NCBI GenBank assembly: GCA_021792135.1
Contig: JAJYVF010000025.1
Location: forward strand, 1-64,000
DNA from: Acidobacteriota bacterium
GTDB taxonomy: Bacteria > Acidobacteriota > Terriglobia > Terriglobales > Acidobacteriaceae
Direction of reading: 5' to 3'
DNA: 64,000 bases
The notes beneath the pieces were generated by a model. The model made no database searches. It was not told the DNA's origin and worked only from the letters and a program-made list of their open reading frames with translations. Made by a program: the position numbers and the translations under genes. Of this stretch, positions 44,071 to 52,849 are shown one piece after another. The number at the start of each line of letters is the position of its first letter. Positions within the stretch are counted from its first letter, which is position 1.

Positions 44071-45186
44071 TCATTTCCGCGGGCTGGCTGCCTGTCTGCC
44101 GGGCTTTCGCAGCGCGGCTGCGATCCGGGCGATCTGCTCAGCGGCGTCAGGATGGGCCAGGCTTCGTGCCCGATCCGCCATTTCAGCCAGCTCCTCGGGA
44201 TGCACCAGTAACTGCTCCAGCGTCTGCTCCAACTGGTCCGAGGTCAGGTCGGCCTCGATGAGCATCCGGGCCGCTCCGGCCTGAGCCATGACCTCGGCAT
44301 TCCGGCGCTGATGGTCGTCGGCCGCCTGCGGAAAGGGAATCAGCACCGCCGGCTTGCCGGCTGCCGCCAGCTCCGCTACCGTGGAGGCTCCGCTGCGGGC
44401 CAGCACCAGGTCCGCAGCCTCAAACCGCCGCGGCATATCGTCCAGAAATGCCTCCACCTGCCAACCATCCTCCCGAGCTCCGCTGCTCTGATAGGCCGCC
44501 TTTGTCGCCTGAGCATGGCGCGCTCCGGACTGATGCAGGATGGTCAGGCCTGGAACCGCTGCCAGCAGCTCCGCAGCAATCTTCGGCATCGTCGTGTTCA
44601 GGATCCGGGCTCCCTGGCTGCCGCCAAAGACCAGCAGATGCGGCGCCGCACCCGCGGGACGTGCTGTCAGGCTGAAGAACTCCGCCCGCACCGGAATCCC
44701 CGTCACTTGCGCCCCGCGGAAATACCTGGCTGCCGGCTCAAAATTCACGGCCGCGGCGTTGACCCAGTGCCCTACGAGCCGATTTGCCATCCCAGGGACC
44801 GCATTGGGCTCAAAGGCCAGCGCCGGTACCCTCAGGAGAATGGCCGCTCCCATCATCGGGCCTGAAGCATAGCCGCCCACCCCGATGACCACATCGGGAC
44901 GAAAATCCTTCAGCAGCCGCAGGCAGCGCAGCAATCCCATCGGGAGATCAGCAACAGTGCGGAGTCGCGTCGCCAGGGAGACTCGGTTCAGCTGCCCCAC
45001 GCGGATCAGTTCCAGGCGATAACCTGCCTGCGGCACCAGCCGCGACTCAAGGCCACGCGCCGTCCCGACAAAGAGAATCTCCGCCCCGCAGTGCGCCTTC
45101 AGTTCATCGGCAATGGCCAGCGCGGGAATGATGTGCCCACCCGTACCGCCGCCGGCAATGAGAACACGCGGCGGCTCAGAGGGCAT
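44071..45186 (-). CDS. murG: UDP-GlcNAc:undecaprenyl-PP-MurNAc-pentapeptide GlcNAc transferase
   Basis: About 371 residues. Makes lipid II from lipid I on the inner face of the membrane. It has GGGTGGHIIPALAIA at the N-terminus, GVGGYASGPMMGAA, FGGSQGARILN, and the sugar-nucleotide site ARSGASTVAELAAAGKPAVLIPFPQAADDHQRRNA. The ATG at 45186 is used; it overlaps the methyltransferase end by 11 bases, so the two are translationally coupled. It is the last gene of the dcw cluster here and ends in a hairpin terminator. Confidence 0.96.
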   Translation of the reverse strand: MPSEPPRVLIAGGGTGGHIIPALAIADELKAHCGAEILFVGTARGLESRLVPQAGYRLELIRVGQLNRVSLATRLRTVADLPMGLLRCLRLLKDFRPDVVIGVGGYASGPMMGAAILLRVPALAFEPNAVPGMANRLVGHWVNAAAVNFEPAARYFRGAQVTGIPVRAEFFSLTARPAGAAPHLLVFGGSQGARILNTTMPKIAAELLAAVPGLTILHQSGARHAQATKAAYQSSGAREDGWQVEAFLDDMPRRFEAADLVLARSGASTVAELAAAGKPAVLIPFPQAADDHQRRNAEVMAQAGAARMLIEADLTSDQLEQTLEQLLVHPEELAEMADRARSLAHPDAAEQIARIAAALRKPGRQAASPRK

Positions 45187-45946
45187 GCCCAACCTGGGCG
45201 CCCACAATGGCTACCGGCACCGAAAAGAAGATGCGACCCCGCTCCCGCTGGGGCTGGACGTCGAGGGTATCGTCGCCCAGGGCGCGCTCAAACAGCTCCC
45301 GAATCCGCTGCTCATCCCCTTCACCCGGATAAGAGCGGGCCAGGAATGAATCGAGATCCAGTCCGAGGCGCACCTGGTCCACTTTTGGCTCGGACAGACC
45401 AGCTTCGGCAAAGAGCGCGCAAATCTCGTCGGCAGACACTGCCCGCGTGTGGGAAGGATCCCGCATTCTCTCCATTGCATTGAAGGCATCTGCCTTCTCT
45501 GCCGCGGGCGCGCTGTCCGCCACCACGATGCGCGCACCTGGCCGGCAGACGCGGCGCATCTCCCGCAGCACCCGCAAGGGCTCCGGAAAGTGATGGAACG
45601 CAAAACGGCAGGTCACGATGCTGAAGCGCTGATCCTGATAGGCCAGCGCAGTGACGTCGCCCAGCTCCCATGAAACATTGCTCAGTCCCTGCTCCTGCTG
45701 GTTTCTGCGCGCCTGATCCAGCATGGCTGGGGTCAGGTCGATGCCCGTCGCACCCTGGACCAGCTTCGCCAGAGCGCATACCAGGACTCCCGGCCCGCAG
45801 GCCACGTCGAGGGCCTCGTCCATCGGCTGCGGCCGGGCCATCCGCAGCATCCGCTCGAGGATGTCCTCGCTGCGCGCCGTCGGCGACTGCGCAAACTGCG
45901 CCGCCTGGCGCGTGAACTGGTCCACAATAGCTTCGCTGTGCCTCAT
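45176..45946 (-). CDS. Class I SAM-dependent methyltransferase, UbiE-like, inside the dcw cluster
   Basis: 256 residues. SAM-binding motif I is ALDVACGPGVLVCALA, acidic motif GIDLTPAMLDQAR, and post-motif CRFAFHHFPEPLRVLREMRRVCRPGARIVVADSAP is typical of the UbiE/MenG and Cyp-MT group. The substrate is unknown; quinone, lipid or tRNA methylation are all possible. It sits between ftsW (23 bases upstream) and murG (11-base overlap), a place not occupied by a methyltransferase in classical dcw clusters. ATG 45946 starts right before the domain. Confidence 0.85.
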   Translation of the reverse strand: MRHSEAIVDQFTRQAAQFAQSPTARSEDILERMLRMARPQPMDEALDVACGPGVLVCALAKLVQGATGIDLTPAMLDQARRNQQEQGLSNVSWELGDVTALAYQDQRFSIVTCRFAFHHFPEPLRVLREMRRVCRPGARIVVADSAPAAEKADAFNAMERMRDPSHTRAVSADEICALFAEAGLSEPKVDQVRLGLDLDSFLARSYPGEGDEQRIRELFERALGDDTLDVQPQRERGRIFFSVPVAIVGAQVGHAL

Positions 45947-45969
45947 GCTTGTGCCGGTGTGCGGGGCCG

Positions 45970-47061
45970 TCACTCCACTTCCTTCGTGATGTTCAGCAGT
46001 ACCCCCACCAGCATCAGCATGATGAACAGCGAAGTCCCGCCGTAGGAGATAAATGGCAGCGTGATGCCCTTCGTTGGCACCAGAGCCAGCACCACGCTGA
46101 TATTGAAGAAGGCCTGGATGAGAATGGTCGCGGTGATCCCAAAGGCCAGAAAGCGTGCAAACGGATCCTTCGACAGGATCGCCGCGCGCATGCCGCGCCA
46201 TCCGATAAAGACAAACAGCCCCACCACGATCAGGGCCCCGATCAGCCCCAGTTCCTCCGCAATGTTGGCAAATATGTAGTCCGTGTGCGGTTCAGGCAGA
46301 TAAAAGAGCTTCTGCCGCCCGTCCATGTAGCCGACTCCGCGGATTCCCCCCGACCCCACCGCGATCAGCGACTGGATGATGTGGAAGCCCTTGCCCAGCG
46401 GGTCCGCCTCCGGATTCAGGAACGCGAGCAGCCGGTCCCGGCGCCACGCCACACGGAACAGCATCATGTAGAGCACCGGGGTGCTGGCCAGCGCAGCGTA
46501 CCCCAGATATCTGAAGTTCATGCCTGCCAGCCACAGCATCAGCGCCGTTACCCCGGCACACACCAGGGCCGTTCCCAGATCCGGCTCCTTCAGGATCAGG
46601 GCAATGAAAATCAAACTGGGCAGCGCAGCCGGCAGCAGCGTTTGCCGCACGTCGTCCATGGCATGCATCCGGTTCTGCAGAAACCAGGCCAGGAAAAGCA
46701 CGATCGCGGGTTTGGCGATTTCCGAGGGCTGAAACGACAATATCCAGAAACGAATCCAGCGATGCGTATTATGCGAGTCCCGCATCAGGAATGCGGCCAG
46801 CAGCAGGATGATGGTCGTGCCTACCACCGGAAAGACCACATTGGGCCGGTTGTATTTGCGGTACTCCACCTGCATCAGCAGGGTCATCACAATCAGTCCA
46901 ACGACCGCATACCCCGCCTGCCTGGCGACGAAAATGTACGGCGAGCCGAAGCGCGCCTCGGCCATCACCGCCGACGCACTGAAGACCATCGCCAGCCCAA
47001 TCACCACCAGCACCAGCGTGGCGCCGTACAGCCATTTGTCGACGCCTACCCGTTTCGCCAT
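45970..47061 (-). CDS. ftsW: SEDS peptidoglycan polymerase FtsW
   Basis: 363 residues and about ten membrane helices. Polymerises lipid II at the septum together with the transpeptidase FtsI. SEDS signatures are seen: FSASAVMAEARFGSPYIF, PSEIAKPAIVLFLAWFLQ, LKEPDLGTALVCAG, GKGFHIIQSLIAVGSGG, LPEPHTDYIFANIAEELG and KGITLPFISYGGTSLFIML. Position between murD and murG supports FtsW rather than RodA. It lies 19 bases after the murD stop. Confidence 0.96.
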   Translation of the reverse strand: MAKRVGVDKWLYGATLVLVVIGLAMVFSASAVMAEARFGSPYIFVARQAGYAVVGLIVMTLLMQVEYRKYNRPNVVFPVVGTTIILLLAAFLMRDSHNTHRWIRFWILSFQPSEIAKPAIVLFLAWFLQNRMHAMDDVRQTLLPAALPSLIFIALILKEPDLGTALVCAGVTALMLWLAGMNFRYLGYAALASTPVLYMMLFRVAWRRDRLLAFLNPEADPLGKGFHIIQSLIAVGSGGIRGVGYMDGRQKLFYLPEPHTDYIFANIAEELGLIGALIVVGLFVFIGWRGMRAAILSKDPFARFLAFGITATILIQAFFNISVVLALVPTKGITLPFISYGGTSLFIMLMLVGVLLNITKEVE

Positions 47062-47080
47062 TCAGCCTGCTTCTCAGCGC

Positions 47081-48499
47081 TTAAGGAGTGGCCATCGTGC
47101 CGCTGCCCCGACGCGTTTCCTCGTCGGCCTGAAGACCTGCCAGTCCCCTCCGCGCCATCACCAGTTCCTTGAACACACGTCCCCGATGCTCGTAATTCTC
47201 GAACTGATCGAAGCTCGAGCATGCCGGCGCCAGCAGCACGATCTCGCCCGGCTGCGCGGCTGCGCCTGCGCGCGCGACCGCTGCCTCCATCGTCCCGGCG
47301 CTGATGATCGGAACCGTGCCGTCCAGATGCGTGTGTATCTTCTCGGCTGCTGCGCCGATTGTGTATACCGCCTTCACTCGCTGCTGAACAAGCGCCCGCA
47401 TCTGCCGGTAATCGGAGTTCTTGTCTTTCCCGCCCAGGATCAGATGGATACCGCCGGGAAAAGCCTCAACAGCTTTCATGGATGCGTCTACGTTCGTCGC
47501 CTTCGAATCGTTGAAGTAAGCGACTCCGTCGATCGTCGTCACAAACTCCAGGCGGTGCTCCACGGCTTTGAAGTTCATCACGGCGCTGCGGATTGCTGAG
47601 GCATCCACACCGGCGAGCCGCGCCGCGCAAACCGCCGCCAGCACGTTCTCCACATTGTGCGCGCCCTTGAGCGGAATCTCCTCAACGCGCATCACCGGCT
47701 CCGCGGAGGTCTGCTCTGAGCGACGGAAGTGAATGACCCCTTCGTGAATGAAAGCTCCCTGGCGGATCACGCGGGTCCTGCTGAACCAGTACACACGCGC
47801 GGTCGTTCGCGCCGCTGCCCGCTTCGACGGCTCATCATCGGCATTCAGTACCAGGGCATCGTCTCCTGTCTGACGCGCGAAAATACGCTCCTTGGCCGCG
47901 GCGTAGTTCTCAAAGGTCCCATGCCGATCCAGGTGATCCGGCGTGACGTTCAGAATGACGGCAATCTGCGGGTGAAATTCGCAGGTCGTTTCCAGCTGGA
48001 AGCTCGAAACTTCCAGCACTGACCAGCCATCCTCCCGCGAGCCCTCCACCAGGGCGATGACCGGAACCCCGATGTTACCCCCCACCTGCACCGGCAGCTT
48101 GCCGGCCTCGAGAATCTCGCCACAAAGGGCCGTCGTCGTCGTCTTCCCGTTGGAGCCGGTAATCGCAAGGACCTTGCCGCGCAGGTAATGCGCCGCCAGC
48201 TCCAGCTCGCCGATAATCGGCAGCCCGAACTTGCGCACCTGCACCAGCTCCGGTGTATCGACCGGAACCCCGGGGCTCACCACGATCAGGTCCTGCCGGC
48301 GGAAAGTGAGCAGCCCGTGGCCGCCGGCTTCCACGGCGATGCCTTCTTCAATGAGAGCCGGAATCTCCTTCGCCAGCGCCTCGGCGCTCCTCGCATCCGA
48401 AACCGTCACCTGCGCGCCCTGCCGCCGCAGAAAGAGCGCCGCCGCCAGCCCCGACTTGCCCAGACCGACGACCAATACCTTTTTGCCTTTGATTTCCAT
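47081..48499 (-). CDS. murD: UDP-N-acetylmuramoyl-L-alanine:D-glutamate ligase
   Basis: 472 residues. Adds D-Glu to UDP-MurNAc-L-Ala with ATP. It has VVGLGKSGLAAALFLRRQG, P-loop ITGSNGKTTTTALCG, LNVTPDHLDRHGTFENYAAAK, FKAVEHRLEFV, NDSKATNVDASMKAV, LILGGKDKNSDY and LLAPACSSFDQFENYEHRG. The frame is open upstream to 48637, but ATG 48499 starts exactly at the family N-terminus. It lies 50 bases after mraY. Confidence 0.96.
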   Translation of the reverse strand: MEIKGKKVLVVGLGKSGLAAALFLRRQGAQVTVSDARSAEALAKEIPALIEEGIAVEAGGHGLLTFRRQDLIVVSPGVPVDTPELVQVRKFGLPIIGELELAAHYLRGKVLAITGSNGKTTTTALCGEILEAGKLPVQVGGNIGVPVIALVEGSREDGWSVLEVSSFQLETTCEFHPQIAVILNVTPDHLDRHGTFENYAAAKERIFARQTGDDALVLNADDEPSKRAAARTTARVYWFSRTRVIRQGAFIHEGVIHFRRSEQTSAEPVMRVEEIPLKGAHNVENVLAAVCAARLAGVDASAIRSAVMNFKAVEHRLEFVTTIDGVAYFNDSKATNVDASMKAVEAFPGGIHLILGGKDKNSDYRQMRALVQQRVKAVYTIGAAAEKIHTHLDGTVPIISAGTMEAAVARAGAAAQPGEIVLLAPACSSFDQFENYEHRGRVFKELVMARRGLAGLQADEETRRGSGTMATP

Positions 48500-48549
48500 G
48501 CCGTCTCGCGAGCGCGGGCTGCTCCATTGTGCCACGCCCGCTCTCCTCT

Positions 48550-49686
48550 TTATCGCAGCTTCAGTGTGGTGAGTGCAAAGAGTGCAAATACCAGGGCGGC
48601 AATCCAGAAGCGCGCAATCACCTTCGACTCCGACCACCCCAGCAGCTCAAAGTGATGATGCAGCGGAGCCATGCGGAAAATCCGCTTGCCGCCGCGGAGT
48701 TTGTAGCTGCCCACCTGCAGGATGACCGACAGGGCCTCCAGATAGAAGACGCCGCCGATGAACGGCAGCAGCAGCTCCTGCTTGATCACGACGGCTATCG
48801 TCGCCAGCGCGCCACCCAGCGCCAGTGAGCCAACGTCGCCCATGAAAATCTCCGCCGGATGCGCGTTGTACCAGAGGAAGCCGATGCTGGCTCCGGTCAT
48901 CGACCCGCAGAAAACGGTTACCTCGCTGACCAGCGGCATGCGCTGTAGCTCCAGATAGTCGGCAAACGTCACATGCCCGCTGACGTAGGTCAGCACCGTC
49001 AGCGCACCGGCGGCGATGATGGTGCAGCCAATCGCCAGCCCGTCCAGACCATCCGTCAGATTGACCGCGTTGCTGGTCAGCACGATCAGCAGCATCACGA
49101 AGCCAATGAAGGGCAGGAAGGCCAGAATGCCCAGGTGTGGAACATGTGTCAGCCCAGGGATCGCCAGGCGCGGCCGGAAGAATTTGATGAACGGTACCAT
49201 CAGACGCGTCGAGTAGCTGCCGTGCAGGTCCATCACCACCAGCACAACGGCGATCACGGCGGCGGCAAGAAACTGATAGGCCAGCTTGGCGCGCGCCGTA
49301 AGACCCAGATTCCGCCGGTGCACCACCTTGATGTAATCATCCGCAAAGCCGATCGCCCCGAACGCGACGGCCGAAAACATCACCAGCCATACGAATGGAT
49401 TCGACAGATCCGCCCAAAGCAGCGTCGGAAGCACGATGGCAATACAAATGAGAACGCCGCCCATGGTGGGCGTGCCCGCTTTCTTCTGGTGCGCCTTGGG
49501 CCCTTCTTCGCGGATGTACTGCCCGATCTGGAACTCGCGCAGCTTCTCGATGACGAAAGGCCCGATCACCAGCGCGATCAGCAGGGCCGTGAGCGATGCA
49601 AATGCGGTGCGGAACGTCAGATACCGGAAGATCCGAAAGGGTCTGAAGTAGAGATACAGCTTCTGATAAAGGAGCCAGTAGAGCAA
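48550..49686 (-). CDS. mraY: Phospho-N-acetylmuramoyl-pentapeptide transferase
   Basis: 378 residues and ten membrane helices. Makes lipid I from UDP-MurNAc-pentapeptide and undecaprenyl phosphate. Typical motifs are [75 protein letters not shown], and [22 protein letters not shown] near the end. The start at 49686 gives the standard length. A 140-base gap separates it from murF. Confidence 0.96.
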   Translation of the reverse strand: MLYWLLYQKLYLYFRPFRIFRYLTFRTAFASLTALLIALVIGPFVIEKLREFQIGQYIREEGPKAHQKKAGTPTMGGVLICIAIVLPTLLWADLSNPFVWLVMFSAVAFGAIGFADDYIKVVHRRNLGLTARAKLAYQFLAAAVIAVVLVVMDLHGSYSTRLMVPFIKFFRPRLAIPGLTHVPHLGILAFLPFIGFVMLLIVLTSNAVNLTDGLDGLAIGCTIIAAGALTVLTYVSGHVTFADYLELQRMPLVSEVTVFCGSMTGASIGFLWYNAHPAEIFMGDVGSLALGGALATIAVVIKQELLLPFIGGVFYLEALSVILQVGSYKLRGGKRIFRMAPLHHHFELLGWSESKVIARFWIAALVFALFALTTLKLR

Positions 49687-49826
49687 ACTTCCTCCGGCAA
49701 TTCGGTGGAACGTCCCGCAACTCCCGCGTCCGGAAAGGATCTGTGCGCTGGCCGGCCAGAGGTTAGCTGCACCGGACGCAAATCCGCCACTTCACAGGAA
49801 CTGCGGATAAAAATTGGATTTCCCGC

Positions 49827-51218
49827 TTATCTTACCGTGCCGGCCTGTGCGGAATCCTCCCCAAGACTCTCCAGCGCCCGCTCCAGACCTACCCCGCGTG
49901 ATCCCTTCAGCAGCACCGCGTCTCCAGGCTGGAGATGCTGCTGAAGCCAGGCCCCAGCCTCCTCGGGTGTCTCCACAAACAAGGTCTGCGCGCCGTTTGC
50001 CCGGGCCGCCTCCACGATACGCTCCGCGTTCCCGCGCACCCCAAGCACCACATCGAGACCGGCGTCGGCCGCCGCTTTCCCGCACGCCGCGTGCAGAGCC
50101 GCGCTCTCCGGCCCCAGCTCCAGCATCTCCCCGGCAACCAGTATGCGCCGCCTGGCGTGCGTCTGTTGAAGCGCACCGATCATGGACCGCAGCGCTTCGG
50201 GATTGGAGTTGTAGGAATCGTTGATGATCGTTGCGCCTCCGATCGCGAGGAGGCGGCCGCGCTTCTCGTCGGGTTGCATCGTTTCCAGGACCGCACAGCA
50301 GTCGGCAAGCGCGATCCCTGCTTCCATTCCCACGGCAATCGCGGCCAGCGTATTACTCGCATTGTGCTCGCCTGGAAGATGCAGATGCACCTCGCATCGC
50401 TGATCCCCTCTGCGTACGCGCATCCTGAGGCCGGCCGCGCCCAGGCTCTGGATCTCCTCTGCGCGCGGATCGGCGCACGCTCCCCGTCCGAAGTAGACTG
50501 CTTTGCCGCCGAAGTCTCTCCCAAACTGCGAGACATAAGGATCATCGCAGTTCAGGAAGGCCACGCCATGCCGGGGCAGAGCAGCCACCAGCTCATACTT
50601 CGCGCGCGCAATGCCGGCGATACCGTCGGGAAAACCCTCCGCGTGCGCATGACCCACGTTGGTCACCACGCCCCAGTCCGGCGCGGCAACCCGGCACAGC
50701 GCGGCAATCTCTCCTGGTGCCGACATTCCCATCTCCAGCACGGCAGCTTCATCCTCAGGCATGAGGCGAAGCAACTGGAGCGGCAACCCGTATCCATTGT
50801 TCAGATTGCCCAGCGACTTCAGCACCCGGTGGCGCGAGGCCAGCACGCCGGCCACGGCTTCCTTGGTCGTTGTCTTGCCGGCGGAACCGGTGATCCCGAT
50901 AACCCGTTTGCCCCAGTGTCTCCGCACCCCGGCAGCCAGCCGCTGCAATGCCGCCAGCGGATCCTCCGCCACGAGCAGTGCCTTCCGGGACGCTTCCGTC
51001 GCCCGGCTGCGCGCCACCACTGCCGCGCATGCGCCCCGCTCGAAGGCAGCCGGCACGAAATCATGTCCGTCGAAGTGTTCGCCGCGAATGGCAAAGAACA
51101 GATCGCCTGGCGCCAGCGTGCGCGAGTCGATGGAATAGCCGGTCGCCATGACTGCATCGAAGCCCGGAACGGGATCCGCGGCGATCCATCGAGCGACCTG
51201 GGCGAGTGTGAGCTTCAC
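49827..51218 (-). CDS. murF: UDP-MurNAc-tripeptide:D-alanyl-D-alanine ligase
   Basis: 463 residues. Adds D-Ala-D-Ala to the UDP-MurNAc tripeptide. It has GDLFFAIRGEHFDGHDFVPAAFERGA, ITGSAGKTTTKEAVAGVL, LEMGMSAPGEI, TNVGHAHAEGF, INDSYNSNPEALRSMI and GEMLELG. It starts with a GTG that overlaps the murE stop in GTGA, so translation is coupled. It ends 140 bases before mraY. Confidence 0.95.
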   Translation of the reverse strand: MKLTLAQVARWIAADPVPGFDAVMATGYSIDSRTLAPGDLFFAIRGEHFDGHDFVPAAFERGACAAVVARSRATEASRKALLVAEDPLAALQRLAAGVRRHWGKRVIGITGSAGKTTTKEAVAGVLASRHRVLKSLGNLNNGYGLPLQLLRLMPEDEAAVLEMGMSAPGEIAALCRVAAPDWGVVTNVGHAHAEGFPDGIAGIARAKYELVAALPRHGVAFLNCDDPYVSQFGRDFGGKAVYFGRGACADPRAEEIQSLGAAGLRMRVRRGDQRCEVHLHLPGEHNASNTLAAIAVGMEAGIALADCCAVLETMQPDEKRGRLLAIGGATIINDSYNSNPEALRSMIGALQQTHARRRILVAGEMLELGPESAALHAACGKAAADAGLDVVLGVRGNAERIVEAARANGAQTLFVETPEEAGAWLQQHLQPGDAVLLKGSRGVGLERALESLGEDSAQAGTVR

Positions 51219-52801
51219 CCTCGCCCTCCTGCCGGACGATTGTCCTCCTCAGCCCCGCCGCGATCCTGCTTCGCCTGCAGTTCGCGCAGCGCGGCCGCCG
51301 CAACCTCTGCATCGTCGAACGGCACAGTGCCGTCGCGAAGCACCTGCTCCTTCTCGTGCCCTTTGCCGGCCAGCAAAACAATGTCGCCTGGCCGCGCCGC
51401 TTCGAGCGCCAGCCGGATGGCCCACGCCCGGTTCGCTTCCGCCACAAACTGCGTCCCGGTTTCCAGCAGGCCCGGCAACGCATCCCGCATAATCGCCTCC
51501 GGGTCCTCGCTGCGCGGATTGTCCGACGTAAGCACCACGAAGTCGCTGCCCTCACCCGCAGCCCGACCCATCTTTGGACGCTTCGTCCGGTCGCGATCTC
51601 CGCCGCACCCGAAGAGGGTAATCACTCGGCCGCGACCTCCGGCACCTTGCTGCTGAGTGCCGGGGTGGTTGACGAACTCCCGCGCCAGCGCCGTCAGATT
51701 CCTGAGTGCGTCGTCGGTGTGCGCATAATCCACCACTACGGTGAAGGCCTGCCCCGCGCGGACAGTCTGAAAACGCCCCGGCACGTATTCCAGCGCGGCT
51801 GCGCCCTGCGCAGTCTCCTCGAGCGTGAGCCCTCGCGCCTGGGCCGCCCCAGCCGCCGCCAACAGGTTGTACAGGTTTACCTGCCCGGTAAGCCGTGTCT
51901 GTACCTCGATCTCGCCATGCGGCGTAGCCAGCCGCAAGCTCATACCCGACGCGCCCATCTGCGCATCTTCCGCGCGAAAGTCCCCGGCAGCCAGCCCGTA
52001 GGAAAAAGTCTGCGCGCCCGCAGCCCGCGCCACAACGGCCAGCTCCGCCCCACAGGGATCATCGATATTGACCACGGCAACCCGGGGCGGGGCTCCCACC
52101 ATTTCACCGTCGAAGAGCCCGCGCTTGGCTGCGAAATAGTTCTCCATCGTCCCGTGGAAATCGAGATGGTCCTGCGTCAGGTTGGTGAATACGGCCACGT
52201 CATATGGCAGACCCGACACCCGCCCCTGCGCCAGCGCGTGGGAGGAAACCTCCATCACCGCCTCCGTCGCTCCCACGTCGACTCCTTCGCGAAAGAGCTG
52301 TAGCAGGTCCCGTGACTCCGGGGTGGTATGGGGCGCCGGCCGAATCCCTCCCGCAACATGGTTCTCAATCGTCCCGATCAGCACCGTTTTCCGGCCCGCA
52401 GAGTTCAGCATCGCATCCAGCACGAACGTCGTCGTCGTCTTCCCATTCGTGCCCGTAACGCCGGTCAGGGCGAGCTGCTTCTCCGGATGCAGAAAGAAAT
52501 TCGCCGCGATGGCCGCCATGGCGCGCCGCCCGCCGCCCGCCGGAACTTCAGCGATCGCCATCTCCGGAACGCGCCCCGCCCACTCCGCAAACGCACCTGC
52601 GGAATCCGTGACCACCGCTGCCGCGCCCTGCTCCAGCGCTTTCCCGATGTACCGATTGCCGTCCGTCGTGCCGCCGTGCAGGGCGAGAAACAGCGACCCC
52701 GCGCGCGCCCGGCGCGAATCGTATTCGACCCCGCCAATCTCCGGATTCGGGCCGGTGCGGCGCACGAATTCTGCCCCGCTCAGCAGCTCCTCAAACCGCA
52801 T
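51215..52801 (-). CDS. murE: UDP-MurNAc-L-Ala-D-Glu:meso-diaminopimelate ligase
   Basis: 528 residues. Adds the third residue to the peptidoglycan stem. It has FLALHGGTTDGNRYIGKAL, GVTGTNGKTTTTFVLDAML, EVSSHALAQGRV, TNLTQDHLDFHGTMENYFAAK, VVVDYAHTDDALRNLTAL, and LTSDNPRSEDPEAIM; DNPR is the motif of enzymes that use meso-diaminopimelate. ATG 52801 fits the family start. It overlaps murF by 4 bases and lies 48 bases after ftsI. Confidence 0.96.
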   Translation of the reverse strand: MRFEELLSGAEFVRRTGPNPEIGGVEYDSRRARAGSLFLALHGGTTDGNRYIGKALEQGAAAVVTDSAGAFAEWAGRVPEMAIAEVPAGGGRRAMAAIAANFFLHPEKQLALTGVTGTNGKTTTTFVLDAMLNSAGRKTVLIGTIENHVAGGIRPAPHTTPESRDLLQLFREGVDVGATEAVMEVSSHALAQGRVSGLPYDVAVFTNLTQDHLDFHGTMENYFAAKRGLFDGEMVGAPPRVAVVNIDDPCGAELAVVARAAGAQTFSYGLAAGDFRAEDAQMGASGMSLRLATPHGEIEVQTRLTGQVNLYNLLAAAGAAQARGLTLEETAQGAAALEYVPGRFQTVRAGQAFTVVVDYAHTDDALRNLTALAREFVNHPGTQQQGAGGRGRVITLFGCGGDRDRTKRPKMGRAAGEGSDFVVLTSDNPRSEDPEAIMRDALPGLLETGTQFVAEANRAWAIRLALEAARPGDIVLLAGKGHEKEQVLRDGTVPFDDAEVAAAALRELQAKQDRGGAEEDNRPAGGRG

Positions 52802-52849
52802 ACTGGCTTGATTGTAAGCGCAGCCCACAGCAGGAAGCGGGCGCCTGAA

